Numbered from the stretch's first letter, positions 25,001-35,606 are shown. The stretch is 64,000 bases of DNA from Zerene cesonia (GCF_012273895.1 NC_052113.1:3586195-3650194), one strand, 5' to 3'. Translations and numbers: made by a program. Notes: a model not told the origin generated them from the sequence alone.

Positions 25001-26690
25001 TGTTATCATGAAAGCTGGTACGTGAGCGACAGGGCTTTATATATTTTCTTGTTACTCAGTGCTTATTTTATTTGAATAAAGTCTGAACCAAATATCCTAC
25101 TTCCTACTAATATTATAAATGCGAAAGTTTGTAAGGATGTGTGTGCTTTTGTTGTTCTTTCACGCAAAAACTACTGAACCGATTGCAATTAAATTTGGTA
25201 CGTAGATAGCTGAATAACTGGAATAACATATAGGCACCTTTTTATCCCGATATTCGTACGGGATACGGGCTTACGCGGGTGAAACCGCGGGGCGCAGCTA
25301 GTAGTTCATAAAAGAACTAAAAACGCGCTTTAGTGATAAAACCAATACTCTTATGCATGGTAACGTAAGGTATTTATTTAACCCAGGCGATCCTAATCAG
25401 GATAATGAGGTAAATTCATGAAATTATTGTATGGCCACCGATCGTTGATTAATGCTCAAAGTTTGAATTAAAACTGTCCGTTTAAAGTTGGTCAATATCG
25501 AGCCTAAGGAAGTAGGTTACATACAAACATACAGGGGAAACTAATAAAAGCGTGTTAAAAACGCTTAAGAGCTAAAGCGACTAACGCATACATTTAAACA
25601 ATTAACGAATCAACGTTCTCGTTGTGCGTACATGCGTACATATCGTCGCTCAGGTATAAGAACAGGCTTAAATAAGGACGATTCTCTAATATCTACCGAT
25701 TGTTCTAGAAGAAGTCCCTATTTTTAATAAAATTTCTGTTGCTTGAAGAATAATTTGAAAAATATCAAAATGACTGCCATCAAATAAGAATATAACCTGA
25801 AACATTATATAATATATCATATATATAAGACTTTTTTTTGCTGTTGTGAAACATTTTATATTAAAAGGCATTATCAAACACGTTTTTGCTCGTGTAGGCC
25901 CTTTAAATATTTAATCCACAGTTTGGATTGCTCTTAGTGTATAGTTACAATTGTTCTGAATCAGTTATCGTTTAAAATATGTAGTAGGAAATAATGCGTA
26001 ATGTTACTCATACTTTTCTCATGAATTACAAAAGATATATAATAGGAAACATATTCAATGTATTATAAAATCGACAGGAAAACACTTTACTCGGAACGGA
26101 AACATTCTCCGTCCATTTAAAGGATTCTAATTGGAATCGTTCACATTTCAGGCTGACTTCCACAACCTAGACGATTATATAGCTTACGAATATCTTGCCA
26201 AAGTGAGTGTACCACAAACTGAAACTGCGACCGGTCCGCGAACCATTACTCTCAGTTTCCCAGTCGGTAGCGGCGTCAGAACCCCGGGCTTCTACAGGCT
26301 AATTTACTTCAGTCAACCAAATAATGATGTCAGAAGTGTTTTGGGTAAGATCATTTGGTATTTATGTAAATAGTTATTTTAAATAAATAGCACAAGAGAA
26401 AGAGTTATTTCAAAAATTCTATAAAATATTATTTATCCTTAGATGATGTGACATTTTTACATATGTTACACATCTATATATTGTTGTACATTTCCATGCT
26501 AAATAATTTCCAGTACTAAATCAAGCAAATCCCTCCACAGGTATATCGGAGCCGTTCGAAGTTAGCAGTAAGGAGGACAAAATGATCACCCTGGACCCTT
26601 GCAGCGAAGCGTCCTGCAGTACATCGCCGAACGCGGGCCGCAAGCCGATGTCGGCCAATACGGACGTGTTCACCGACTTCACCGGCCTCG
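13093..26690 (+). CDS. Inositol polyphosphate 5-phosphatase with SKICH domain (INPP5K/INPP5J-like), 3' end in gap
   Basis: Removes the 5-phosphate from PI(4,5)P2 and PI(3,4,5)P3; family members act at the ER and plasma membrane. Exons: 13093-13106, 13251-13370, 13616-13841, 14688-14863, 17281-17526, 18286-18439, 24234-24377, 26152-26344, and 26541 into the gap; about 474 residues visible, all phases consistent. Catalytic motifs: TWNVA (10-14), LQEVKS (46-51), GNKGAVS (121-127), NCHLTAHE (141-148), WIGDLNFR (183-190), PSWTDRVL (264-271) and SDHKPV (300-305), so the phosphatase core looks intact. Residues about 313-432 form the SKICH domain (NDWIGIYD, then YIAYEY, YRLIYF and GISEPFEV). There is no signal peptide or N-terminal extension: the catalytic domain starts at residue 5, as in short INPP5K-type proteins. 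Exon 1 has only 14 coding bases. The C-terminal tail runs into the gap, so J-type versus K-type cannot be decided. The last visible exon is GC-rich compared with its surroundings. Confidence 0.93.
14051..14271 (-). repeat. Family A repeat, copy 3
   Basis: Reads from CTACTAATATTATAAATGCG to GCGTGGCGCAGCTAGT. It lies in the intron between phosphatase exons 3 and 4. It is nearly full length and closely matches the copies at 25093 and 50783. Confidence 0.85.
15430..15600 (+). repeat. Family G repeat, copy 1
   Basis: Shares AGATGTTATTATACATATAA then ACCTTCCT, AAGCATACATAC and GAC-GA-GGAATCGACTT blocks with 20862-21045. The start (TTTTATCCGCGGCTACACACG) is degenerate. Confidence 0.55.
16558..16866 (+). 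mobile_element. tRNA-derived SINE
   Basis: A full-looking SINE with an internal RNA polymerase III promoter: A box TGGCTCAGTGG at 16569-16579 and B box GGTTCGAGACC at 16612-16622. The body contains CTGCTCAAAACGGTGAAGG and GACATGTGACATCTACC, and the 3' part ends CCCAGCAGTGGGAACATATA then a CATCAGCATCAG tail. It lies in the intron between phosphatase exons 4 and 5. The apparent ORFs across it are not genes. A second, truncated copy of the tail is at 30388-30584. Confidence 0.85.
18952..19112. repeat. Family H repeat, copy 2
   Basis: Contains GTGGGTTTTCAACCGATTGG and TTTGGCCCCATTGTAGAAAC, aligned in order with 6246-6420. Confidence 0.5.
19712..19894 (+). repeat. Short interspersed element, A/C-related
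   Basis: Starts CACTAGCCGCACGCAGG, contains CATCAAAATCCGTTCTATGG and ends TTTACGTTTATAATATTACG, the same start/tail design as families A and C but with a different middle. Confidence 0.5.
19935..20010 (+). repeat. Family F fragment
   Basis: CATGAATTGATCTTATTATC then CTGATTAAGATAGCC matches the far end of the family F copy at 25345-25560 in inverted orientation. Confidence 0.4.
20607..20840 (+). repeat. Family F repeat, copy 1, with TGTTTG microsatellite
   Basis: Starts TTTTATTAGCTTCACC, carries an expanded TGTATGTTTGTTTG array at about 20620-20668, then GACTTCTTTGGGCGCG and CCCACTTTAAACGG. Related copies are at 25345-25560 (minus) and 36184-36370 (plus). This copy has more TGTTTG units than the other two. 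Confidence 0.7.
20862..21045 (+). repeat. Family G repeat, copy 2
   Basis: Starts ACTAGCTTTTGCCCTCGACT then TCGCACGCG, with the AGATGTTATTATACATATAA block shared with 15430-15600 and a GACAGAGAAAGCGATTTC end. Confidence 0.6.
21262..21482 (+). repeat. Family D repeat
   Basis: Runs from TATATATATAAAAGAAAGTG through CGGATTAACCAATTTGGCTG and TTTTTATCCCGGAAATCCCA to CGCGGGCATAGCCGCGGGCG. It has the design of families A and B (target-like start, imperfect palindromic GC end). Only one copy is in the window. Confidence 0.55.
22585..22800 (-). repeat. Degenerate A-like element
   Basis: Contains GTTTGTTAGGTACGCTTTCA then CGCAAAAACACTTCATCGAA, reminiscent of the family A core, and ends CGGGAAAACCCGGGGCGAAG. 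Middle diverged. Confidence 0.45.
23586..23592 (+). promoter_or_regulatory. TATA-like box before the alternative SKICH first exon
   Basis: TATATAT, about 30 bases upstream of a plausible start region near 23616 and 88 bases upstream of the ATG at 23674. Given the AT content, a chance occurrence is quite possible. Confidence 0.35.
23611..23814 (+). CDS. Alternative first coding exon of the SKICH half (possible separate isoform)
   Basis: An open frame from just after TAG 23608-23610 to GAT-GAG followed by gtaagc, ending in phase 0, exactly what the first SKICH exon (24234) needs. The first ATG is 23674, giving 47 residues joined to TFANYTEK. It is acidic and serine/threonine-rich, with a DGDFEMISSD segment whose F-x-x-I (residues 31-34 of this exon) preceded by acidic residues fits an LC3-interacting region. 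GC content and codon use are higher than in the surrounding intron. As an internal exon after 18439 it would need a phase-0 acceptor; only weak ones exist (CCGCAG before 23656), so an alternative promoter fits better. The product would be a SKICH-only protein without the phosphatase, recalling SKICH autophagy receptors of the CALCOCO/TAX1BP1 type. The function is inference; it could also be an internal variant exon or a separate gene. Confidence 0.55.
25093..25302 (-). repeat. Family A repeat, copy 4
   Basis: Reads from CTACTAATATTATAAATGCG to GGGGCGCAGCTAGT. Near-complete. In the intron between the two halves of the SKICH domain. Confidence 0.88.
25345..25560 (-). repeat. Family F repeat, copy 2
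   Basis: In reverse complement it reads TTTTATTAGTTTCCCCTGTA, GACCAACTTTAAACGGACAG and TTATCCTGATTAGGATCGCC, matching the copies at 20607 and 36184. Confidence 0.65.
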
Positions 26691-27690
26691 NNNNNNNNNN
26701 NNNNNNNNNNNNNNNNNNNNNNNNNNNNNNNNNNNNNNNNNNNNNNNNNNNNNNNNNNNNNNNNNNNNNNNNNNNNNNNNNNNNNNNNNNNNNNNNNNNN
26801 NNNNNNNNNNNNNNNNNNNNNNNNNNNNNNNNNNNNNNNNNNNNNNNNNNNNNNNNNNNNNNNNNNNNNNNNNNNNNNNNNNNNNNNNNNNNNNNNNNNN
26901 NNNNNNNNNNNNNNNNNNNNNNNNNNNNNNNNNNNNNNNNNNNNNNNNNNNNNNNNNNNNNNNNNNNNNNNNNNNNNNNNNNNNNNNNNNNNNNNNNNNN
27001 NNNNNNNNNNNNNNNNNNNNNNNNNNNNNNNNNNNNNNNNNNNNNNNNNNNNNNNNNNNNNNNNNNNNNNNNNNNNNNNNNNNNNNNNNNNNNNNNNNNN
27101 NNNNNNNNNNNNNNNNNNNNNNNNNNNNNNNNNNNNNNNNNNNNNNNNNNNNNNNNNNNNNNNNNNNNNNNNNNNNNNNNNNNNNNNNNNNNNNNNNNNN
27201 NNNNNNNNNNNNNNNNNNNNNNNNNNNNNNNNNNNNNNNNNNNNNNNNNNNNNNNNNNNNNNNNNNNNNNNNNNNNNNNNNNNNNNNNNNNNNNNNNNNN
27301 NNNNNNNNNNNNNNNNNNNNNNNNNNNNNNNNNNNNNNNNNNNNNNNNNNNNNNNNNNNNNNNNNNNNNNNNNNNNNNNNNNNNNNNNNNNNNNNNNNNN
27401 NNNNNNNNNNNNNNNNNNNNNNNNNNNNNNNNNNNNNNNNNNNNNNNNNNNNNNNNNNNNNNNNNNNNNNNNNNNNNNNNNNNNNNNNNNNNNNNNNNNN
27501 NNNNNNNNNNNNNNNNNNNNNNNNNNNNNNNNNNNNNNNNNNNNNNNNNNNNNNNNNNNNNNNNNNNNNNNNNNNNNNNNNNNNNNNNNNNNNNNNNNNN
27601 NNNNNNNNNNNNNNNNNNNNNNNNNNNNNNNNNNNNNNNNNNNNNNNNNNNNNNNNNNNNNNNNNNNNNNNNNNNNNNNNNNNNNNNNNN
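26691..27690. other. Assembly gap (1000 N)
   Basis: Exactly 1000 N, true size unknown. It starts inside a GC-rich coding exon of the phosphatase gene just after residues DFTGL. The lost part holds the rest of the C-terminal tail and the stop codon. Confidence 0.99.
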
Positions 27691-28934
27691 TGCAATTAAG
27701 CAATCATGGGTATAATCGAGACCAATTTTTCGAACAATGTAATAAGATTGTTGTGTACTTAGTGTAGGGGTTAGGTTAGAGAATTAGTTTCGGGATGATT
27801 TTATGACATCTCGGTATATTCTTGTTCGTATATCAATTAACATATGCTTCGGGAGCTTGTCTTTGCGAATAGCTTCTATGGCTTTCTGTGAGGTGTCAAA
27901 GTGATGCTCATAGTACAATAATATATTAGATATATATAGATTTCCCATATTTATAATACATATACTGGGTGGGTTAGTTATAAAATGTTTTGTCGTTATC
28001 GAAGTGCTCAAGTGGTTTACGCATTTAAGTATGAAAGGTATGATAAAGTGCTAATAAATATACACAAGTCAAAGATATTGTCATGTTTTGTAGTAAATGT
28101 ACGTTTTGGAATATTAAAAATCATATTTGTAAGAATTTAACGGTTATGAAGCTTTTCCCAGTATGGTACAAAAATATCATAAATCTGAGTTAATTGGATC
28201 GATTTTCCTACACTAGTAAATAAAGCCTAATTGACAAAATATGTTCTTGTAATGGTAGTGTATCAATATAGTTGTTAGTCAAAAAGTGTTAATTTACATG
28301 AGTTTGATCGTAATTATTGACAATATTTTTTAATGTTTTGTATACTTAACGCACTTTGGATTTATAAATGGCATTAAGCATTATATATCCCGGTATGTAG
28401 GCTGTTATAATCCCGTGATTATAAAGGCCGTCTTAGAATCCAAGTTTTCAGCTTTTTTAGGGTTTTTATAGATAATAAAATAATAAATACAATTTATAGC
28501 TAAGTATTGTCACAAAATAAAACACTCCACCTGAGTACAGTTGATATAATTAAGGTCACAAATACTTTATCACAATTATATTGAAATAATTAGTATGAAT
28601 ATTAATATACAGAATATTGTTTTGTTGTCTGAGTATAGACTTTGTTGGTTTATAATTATTTATAAAATATATAGATTTTTTGTTTATTGTCATGAAATAT
28701 TCATCGAATTCTTGTGAAGACTCTTTATTTTCATATCGCAATATTAAAAACTGTGGAAACATCAATTATGAGAGCATTTCCAATTTTAGTAATTATAAGA
28801 TAATCAAAAGGTACCTACCTATGAAGATAAAATTTTTAAAAATCACTCAATTCAAAAAAGAAATCAAAATTCTTTATAAAGTAGTTTTACTTACACAAAT
28901 AGTGCAGAGATCAGTGTCCCATTCGTTCATTCCT

Positions 28935-29203
28935 TCTAATATTATGCATGTGAAAGTAAACCAGTCTGTTTGTCTGTGTCTTTGAATTAAATTTGATTTG
29001 AGATATAGGAGGAGTCCCAAGAAAGAAAAATATATGGGCTCGGGGCCTTTCCCCGTACATCTCCCGTTTTCTTTCCAGGCTAAAACAATATTCTTGGTCT
29101 CAAATCATATTTATACAAATTTCACCCAAATCGCTTTAGTGGTTTAGGCGTGACGAAGAGACAGACAAAGTTACTTTCGCATTTATACTATTAGTAGGGA
29201 TTT
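28935..29203. repeat. Foldback-like element with A-type tails at both ends
   Basis: Begins CTAATATTATGCATGTGAAA and ends TTTCGCATTTATACTATTAG, which are inverted copies of the same tail. The middle has CCCGTACATCTCCCG and AAATCGCTTTAGTGGTTTAG blocks. This suggests two elements in opposite orientation or a composite, rather than a simple SINE. Confidence 0.55.
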
Positions 29204-30387
29204 ATACTAATCCTGATACAAAATGAAAGCAAAGTTAGTAGTCTTCACATAAATTGGATGATACATACAACACATCCAATGCAATCCATATAATATACTA
29301 TAGAACGTATTTACTATGTTAAGGAAAATTTCTTTATATTTTTTATACGTTACATATTATGTCTTCGCTTTTTTTTTGTGTAGATATTTTGTATACATTG
29401 TTAATAATATTATATTAATAGTGAATGACATGATATAAATAATACCATGACTTAAATGAGATTTTAGGTTTCTCATATTCCTTGTAGCATTTTGAGTAGC
29501 GACTTGCCATGGCTTAATAGAGAATTATAGGAACTTGTGATTCATTTAGTACAATTGTTGTTGAATTTAGTGTTAAGTTTTCATTAAAATATTAAGGGTT
29601 GTGTTGCAAATATATTAAATAAATAAGTAGACTATTTGCCTGTACTTTGTATTAATATTTAAATGCCTTAAATGTATGTGTATCGATTACTAATTCATAT
29701 TAATACATTATTCTCTTTAATAGTTGACGAAACACTACGTTACGACATAGGTTTAAGAATTATAGACCATTTTAATTTGAAAATTTCTTAATGTTTTAGT
29801 ACAGAAAGTATATTAAAATCACAATATGTGCAATGTTACCTGCCGTTCACTTCTGTTGAATTTTTATAAAGAGAATCATATATTGTATTATATATGCAAA
29901 TCTAAAACTATTACGCAATATTATTTATAAATAAAAGACGAATGATATATCTATTATTTTCATTCAGATGAGAATAAGGATCCCATCTGAATTAATAAAG
30001 TTATTGTATTATTAAGTTATTAAACCCGAGGTTTCAGGGACTCACAAATTTGCTTTTAGTTACGACATTTTTAATTGTTATGAAAACTACAGTCACAATT
30101 TATTATATTTACGGTTATATCAATTAGCGTATGTGGTACTTAACGTAACGGTTCAGCTACTTTTCAATACATGTATGCAATATCTTATACTTGTTAATAA
30201 CTTATTGTTATTCGATGTGCAATTTGTATATATATATATGTATCGTGTCTCGGATTTAGTGTATTATGATCAATGGAGCTTATAGTTTCGTTTCGAGGCT
30301 CTGATTATGTAAATGACACTTAGAGAATACCACAACTTAAAAATACATATTTTTTTATAACTCTGTGTTTACACCACATTCATTCAC

Positions 30388-30545
30388 ATTAAAAAATGGG
30401 AACGGTGAAGTAAAACATTTTTGAGGAAACCGATATCAAATGTCGAAGAATCAAGAAGTTTTACGACATCTGATATCTACAAAACTTAGACCCTCACAGA
30501 AGGCCCGCGTCCCTGCAGTGGGAATATGAATGGGCTGATGATGTC

Positions 30546-30582
<37 letters not shown>

Positions 30583-30584
30583 CT
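30388..30584 (+). mobile_element. Truncated SINE tail ending in (GAT)12
   Basis: Blocks GGGAACGGTGAAGTAAAACA, TTTTACGACATCTGATATCT and CCTGCAGTGGGAATATGAAT then GGGCTGATGATG match the 3' half of the SINE at 16558-16866; the tRNA-like head is missing. The tail is expanded into twelve perfect GAT units at 30546-30581. Confidence 0.7.
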
Positions 30585-31207
30585 ATCAGCGTCTGAAACT
30601 ATACGTTCCAATGATCATAGTGCAATGAATCTGTTATCACCTGTATGTAATAAATAATAACATGATATTGCTTTTGATGTATGCATATCATAGTGAATAA
30701 ATAAACTTGGGTAGATGAATTTGGGTAAATTGCGGAATATATAATAAAAATGTATGTTATTTGTAGATAATATAATATAGGTGCTGTTTTTGTAACTCTC
30801 GTTTAGCATAATTTTCTTTACATTTCCATAATGTTCTATATGGTTTTTCCAATAAAAAAGACCACGGTTTTTTTTTTTAATTTTCCTGAGTAAAATAGAC
30901 CCATTGCGCGGTTGAGATGATATGTTCTGTGTAAACTGTTATATGTAGTTATATTGCCATAATATTATAATTAGGAAGGATGAGGATATCCTTTAGGACG
31001 GGTAGATGTTTAAAATATATATTTTTCAATATGTACGGTTTATTATTTTTTTCCTTTTTTAATTCCCCACCTTCTACCACACCACACCACTATCTGTTGA
31101 TTCAGTCTAGATATTAATGAAAAAAAAAAAAAATTCAATATTATCGTAACATATTTTTGCTATATTTATTTTTTTAAACATATTTAGTAAATAACGCAAA
31201 AATATGG

Positions 31208-31492
31208 AGATTTGGCCAGCTCGCACCGGGGAAGTACCACACTCCCTCAGAAGACCGGCGTGCACAGAAGATACTGCTGTGTTTCGTTCGGTGAGTAGGG
31301 GTGCCGGAGGTACATATCTTTTTCCTGACCCTTCCCAATCCTTTCCTCTATTCCTTTCGTCCATCCTTTCTTAATTCCTTTCCAATTTGAAGTCGGCAAT
31401 CCATTTGTAGAGGCGTTAGGTCTGCAATCAACCTTACGTATCTCCAAATGTTCCAGGGCGGTGGTAGCGCTTACCATCAGGCGATCCAGCAG
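31208..31492 (+). mobile_element. LINE 3'-end-like remnant, family I copy 1
   Basis: Contains GCTCGCACCGGGGAAGTACC, AGAAGACCGGCGTG, TACTGCTGTGTTTCGTTCGG then TGAGTAG, and GCTTACCATCAGGCGATCC. A related inverted copy lies at 56895-57030. Blocks of this kind recur at 3' ends of lepidopteran non-LTR elements; no reverse-transcriptase frame is present. Confidence 0.6.
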
Positions 31493-31495
31493 CTG

Positions 31496-31686
31496 ATATT
31501 ATAAATGCGAAGGTAACTGTTTGTTTGTGGCTGTTTGGATTTTACCCCTAAACCAATTTTAATGAAATTTGATACACTGATAGAGAGAACAGATTTTTAT
31601 AGTGATAAAAAAAGATTTAAAGGAGTTAAAATAAAGGAATTTTTATCAAACTCCACGCGGACGAAGAGGCGGGTCAAAAGCTAGTT
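31496..31686 (-). repeat. Short element with A-type tail
   Basis: Begins GATATTATAAATGCGAAGGT, contains TTTTAATGAAATTTGATACA and ends CGCGGACGAAGAGGCGGGTC then AAAAGCTAGTT. It shares start and end design with family A but has its own middle, and directly follows the LINE-like remnant. Confidence 0.6.
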
Positions 31687-32214
31687 ATGTACATTGAATG
31701 AATTTTATACCTTTTTTAGGTGTTTGTTTCATTATAATGAACGATGATAGCATTGTTTGAACAATATAGGAGATTTAAACGAAATAGTTATGCAAAAATA
31801 TTCTCGAGTAATATTATTGATTACAATGTTAACACCAAATAATTGTTTAATACACTCCTACCAACGTATGTTGAAAATAGCAAAAATTTTAACTAATGAA
31901 TGAATGATTGAATGAACTTATTATGTTGAATTGTCATTATTGACAAATTTGAGTGCTCTATGCATAGATTATACACTTATGGCTCTAGGTGTTTTATTGC
32001 TCTCTTATGGCGACCTTTTACCTGTTAAACTTAACGAAAAATGATAAAGGTATCTCAAGGAATATTATTCTAAAGATTACACGGACGACGACGACACCCC
32101 TCATTTTAGATTTAAGTTGGTGCCACTTTAGATTGATAAAATATTTCATTATCATCACTAATATTATTATATTATAATACTAGTATTATCATTATGATTA
32201 TGAGTATATTAAAT

Positions 32215-32432
32215 ACTAGATGCTTGTCCCGGCTCCGCCCTGGTATCAAGATTTCTGTTTTATACCAGGGGAGCATTTAATCGGGATAAAAAAGCGTCCC
32301 AAGTCAGCTCTTACCCTGTCTGTATACCAAATTTCATCAACATTCGTTCAGTACTTTCAGTGTGATTGACGGACAAACATCCAAACAAAGAAACTTTCAC
32401 TTATATAATATTAGCATATAATATTAGTATGA
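32215..32432 (+). repeat. Family C repeat, copy 2
   Basis: Starts ACTAGATGCTTGTCCCGGCT then CCGCCC and ends TATAATATTAGCATATAATA then TTAGTATGAT. Aligns in order with 3038-3237. Confidence 0.75.
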
Positions 32433-32729
32433 TTTTGCTAAAAATTAAAAACAGGCGTTTCAAAATAAAGATTAGAACGTGCCCAATATTTCTGCGAAAG
32501 TAGTAGCGTGTACTTATCGTAATTCCTTTACAAGAAATTGATATAATAATAAAGATAAGTAAAAGTCGAATCACCAAATAATTGAAATACTTAGTATGTA
32601 ACAAAATAATAACAATACAATAAACATATATAACAATGTTAAGTACCCTTCACCTACATCGATAAATAACAAATCATTATTGCGGAAATCCCTTTCCTCA
32701 AGTAAAAAGTTATTACGATTTTAAATATC

Positions 32730-32920
32730 TAATAACATTATAAATGCGAAAGTAATTCTGTCTGTCTGTTTGTCTCTTCTTCACGCCTAAACCACTGAAC
32801 CGATTTGATCTAAAGATCGCTAACCCGAGAGGAGGAAGCATTTACAGTTTAGGTATATCCCGAAGATCCCAGCGAAACGAAACATCTTTCTTTGACTACG
32901 CGAGTTGTACGAGGGAACCT
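32730..32920 (-). repeat. Short element with A-type tail
   Basis: Starts AACATTATAAATGCGAAAGT then AATTCTGTCTGTCTG, contains CACGCCTAAACCACTGAACC and an end near GACTACGCGAG. Degenerate. Confidence 0.5.
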
Positions 32921-34960
32921 ATTTAACAAATAATTAATGTACCTACCCATAACTGCTACACGTAAATGGATACAACTATAATTTCACAACTTCCAATTCA
33001 AAATAATGGAGCATCTTACATAATTATAGGGTACGTCTAAAATCGAAATGTATTTTCAGTTTCAGGTTTTAGTCTATTAAATATTGATAATGTTAGATCT
33101 AGTATAGTTATGTTCTCTGTGGTTAGAATACAACAAAAAGTATCGTATATTTTGCACAATGTTTGTGTGTTTAATGGAACAAAATATACGAACGTTGGCA
33201 AGATGTTTGTTGTTGCCTACTTTGATCGTCGGACTGATATATGGGTCATAAAATTGTTTTGTTTGGCGAATTAACATAGCAAACTATCCCAAGCCTAGTA
33301 TCAACAAATAAACAACTGCGAAGTTCTCTTTATATAAATCCGATCTTACGTTTTGTGCAATAATAATTAATCAAAAGTGTTTTGATTTTTTATAATGTCA
33401 AATTGCCAGTATTACGAAAACCCTATCTTTCTATCTTTTAACTGATTTGAATGCATTTTGTAATGGCTACAGAAAAAATTAATTAAGATAATTAGCAATT
33501 TGCTGTTCCTTTAATTGTCTCCTAATAAAATAGAATCTTTGATTATATTTTAGCTTAAAATCAAATTATTGGATGAATACACTCGGAGGTTCTTTTGTCT
33601 GTTTAGCCACATGCTAGAGATTGCCACATGAGTAATCTATGTTCTATTTTACTACGGTTTTTGTAAAGAATCGAGGAAGCGTCTTTCCTTTTTTATATAA
33701 ATAATTTATTTGTCTTCCAATTGTTTCTTTTACAATGTGTTTGTTATTGAATGCATCTGATTTGATGTATCTACGTATTATTTATGCAATTATTTTTAAG
33801 TTCTAGTTTAGTGCATTGCTACAAAACATTTCTCTACCGTAGTATAAGTAGAGTACATTATATTGTTCGGTTTGTTTACAAGTAAGAATGTTACATATAT
33901 TGTATATAGTATTATAATCTAAAGCCAGCTAAAGCTCAGTCTTTACTAGTATATTTATATATACCTGCTATTTGTGTTATTCGTTGCTGTACTTACTTTT
34001 TTATTGTTTTTTTTTTTTTTTCATTTCATCATTTTTTGTACAAGAAAGTTTTTTTATTTCATGTTTTTATAGTGTAAATATGTTTGAAATAAGAAATAAA
34101 TCACACATACAAAAATTTTTGATGACTGACCTGTAGAGAAAAATGAAGTGGGTAGATGTAATATTATAAATATCTATATCATACAGTATAGCTTTTTTAA
34201 GATTATTTCATAGCATAACACAGTGTATCAACGATTAAACATTAAGATATTATCTTCATTCAAGCGCAGATAATGATTACTAAACAAAATTTGGCATAAT
34301 ACCTTCCTAACGCCAGACTATTTCTAGTAAAATCGAATTTCGACTACTGGACTAAGTAAATTTCTAGTTAATAATTATTATTTTCTGGACATTTCTTTGA
34401 ATACAAATAAATTTACTATACAGATTATCGGCGATTATTATTTACTAAAGTACTCGCAGCTAGGGATTTATTTCTGAAACCTTATAATAGTTCTGGAATG
34501 TAGGTGATAGTTCAAATGACGTAATACTTATCAAGAAACGAACAACACAGTTCTGTACAGTTTCGTCTAAGCATATTGTTGACCCTACTTTATTACGTTG
34601 TTATTGATATTTTACACATTTCTTTAATATTGTAGTATAGTATTATGTTATCTGTGATATGGATATGTTTGTGTTGTTGCGTTTATTATTTTTCCCATAA
34701 TTTTTGTAAGGAATTGTTTTTTATTAAGTTTCAGTTGGAAGAATTGTAAAGCGTATTGTATTTGTTAATTGTAATTTGTAAATGTACATGCATTTTTTAT
34801 TAACCCCATATAAAGCATCATAGAAGTGACTATAGGCTACATAATCTTTATTCTAAGTACTGAGGTTGCAATTAATATTTTCGTCACTCATTTATTATTG
34901 TGGCTGTGTAACTATCCAAGTAGATAATGTGTGATGTTTGTTCTTATCAAACAAATCATG

Positions 34961-35114
34961 CTGTGATAAGCGTGTGCGGCCGATGTTTATCTTGGCCGAG
35001 GCGCGCCGTTGATGTCGAATACTTCACAGTTGTTATCGGGAAAGCGCGGGAAAAGCGGCGGCTATCAGAGCCCCTCTAGCGGTATGCTTAGTAGGCTCGC
35101 GACTGCCGTCAGAG
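34961..35114 (+). promoter_or_regulatory. GC-rich promoter/5' UTR with GATA-like sites
   Basis: An abrupt GC-rich, CpG-containing block directly before the secreted-protein exon, unlike the AT-rich DNA on its left. GATA-type cores lie at 34944-34949, 34964-34970 and 34987-34991. No TATA box is obvious. Confidence 0.45.
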
Positions 35115-35200
35115 ATGGACGGATTCGCGCGCGCGGTCGTTCTCGTACTCGCAATCGCGCTCGTAACAGTGCGCGCTCACATGACGCTTCCCTCACATGA
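35012..35200 (+). other. Overlapping upstream ORF (uORF)
   Basis: ATG at 35012 opens a 62-residue frame that runs through the main ATG (35115) in another frame and stops at 35200. Its product is arginine- and serine-rich in the overlap simply because the other frame encodes a signal peptide. If the transcript starts upstream of 35012, this uORF could lower translation of the main frame. No evidence that the peptide itself is functional. Confidence 0.4.
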
Positions 35201-35606
35201 TAACATCCTCCGTATACAACTTTGGGACGCGGAGGGACTCATCAGGGAACCGATAGTAACCGATGCGCCCAAAACTGTAAGACATAAGACAAAAGTTGAC
35301 CTGTCAACTTTGTACGATGCTATGATGGGTGATGAGTATGAGCACGGTGTTGGACGATACGCGAGGCATAAAGTTAGGCACAAGAGACGCAGACCGCGTC
35401 AGAGCGGAACAGATCTGCCTTGGAGATTCCATTCTGGTTCCAAGTTGATGAATGTAGCGGTGTACGATGATGATGTTCCATGGGACGTGATTGAAGGCAG
35501 CAGAGCCGGTAGCGTGAATGCGAGTGCAGTGAGTGATCCCAGTGCAAGTTATCAAGTGAATGAGCATCGTGATGTGTCACCGCCGATGAGACTCCGCCAG
35601 GACGAG
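35115..35606 (+). CDS. First coding exon of an unidentified secreted precursor
   Basis: 164 residues from ATG 35115 to GAC-GAG followed by gtaata (phase 0). Residues 1-21 form a signal peptide: short basic start (MDGFAR), hydrophobic core VVLVLAIALVTV, likely cleavage near RA-HM. Residues about 82-94 carry a dense basic stretch, RHKVRHKRRRPRQ, with RxxR furin-type sites, so the chain is probably cut into a propeptide and a mature part. An N-glycosylation sequon NAS follows near residue 135. No cysteine is visible in this exon. High GC and strong codon bias contrast with the surrounding AT-rich DNA and support a real exon. I do not recognise the family; a growth-factor, matrix-protease or neuropeptide-type precursor are all possible. 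Downstream exons were not identified with confidence, so a long first intron to the right is likely. Confidence 0.65.

Larger units (their letters stand above)
27691..34960. other. Gene-poor region; possible phosphatase 3' UTR then intergenic
   Basis: AT-rich with no coding exon found on either strand. The first few hundred bases after the gap may be the 3' UTR of the phosphatase gene, but no link can be shown. Repeats within it are listed separately (28935, 30388, 31208, 31496, 32215, 32730). Poly-T tracts occur near 33996-34022. The remainder shows nothing recognisable. Confidence 0.6.

Noticed and set aside
31107..31477. Minus-strand frames of 85 and 76 residues
   Set aside because: They cover a LINE 3'-end-like remnant with a second copy at 56895-57030.
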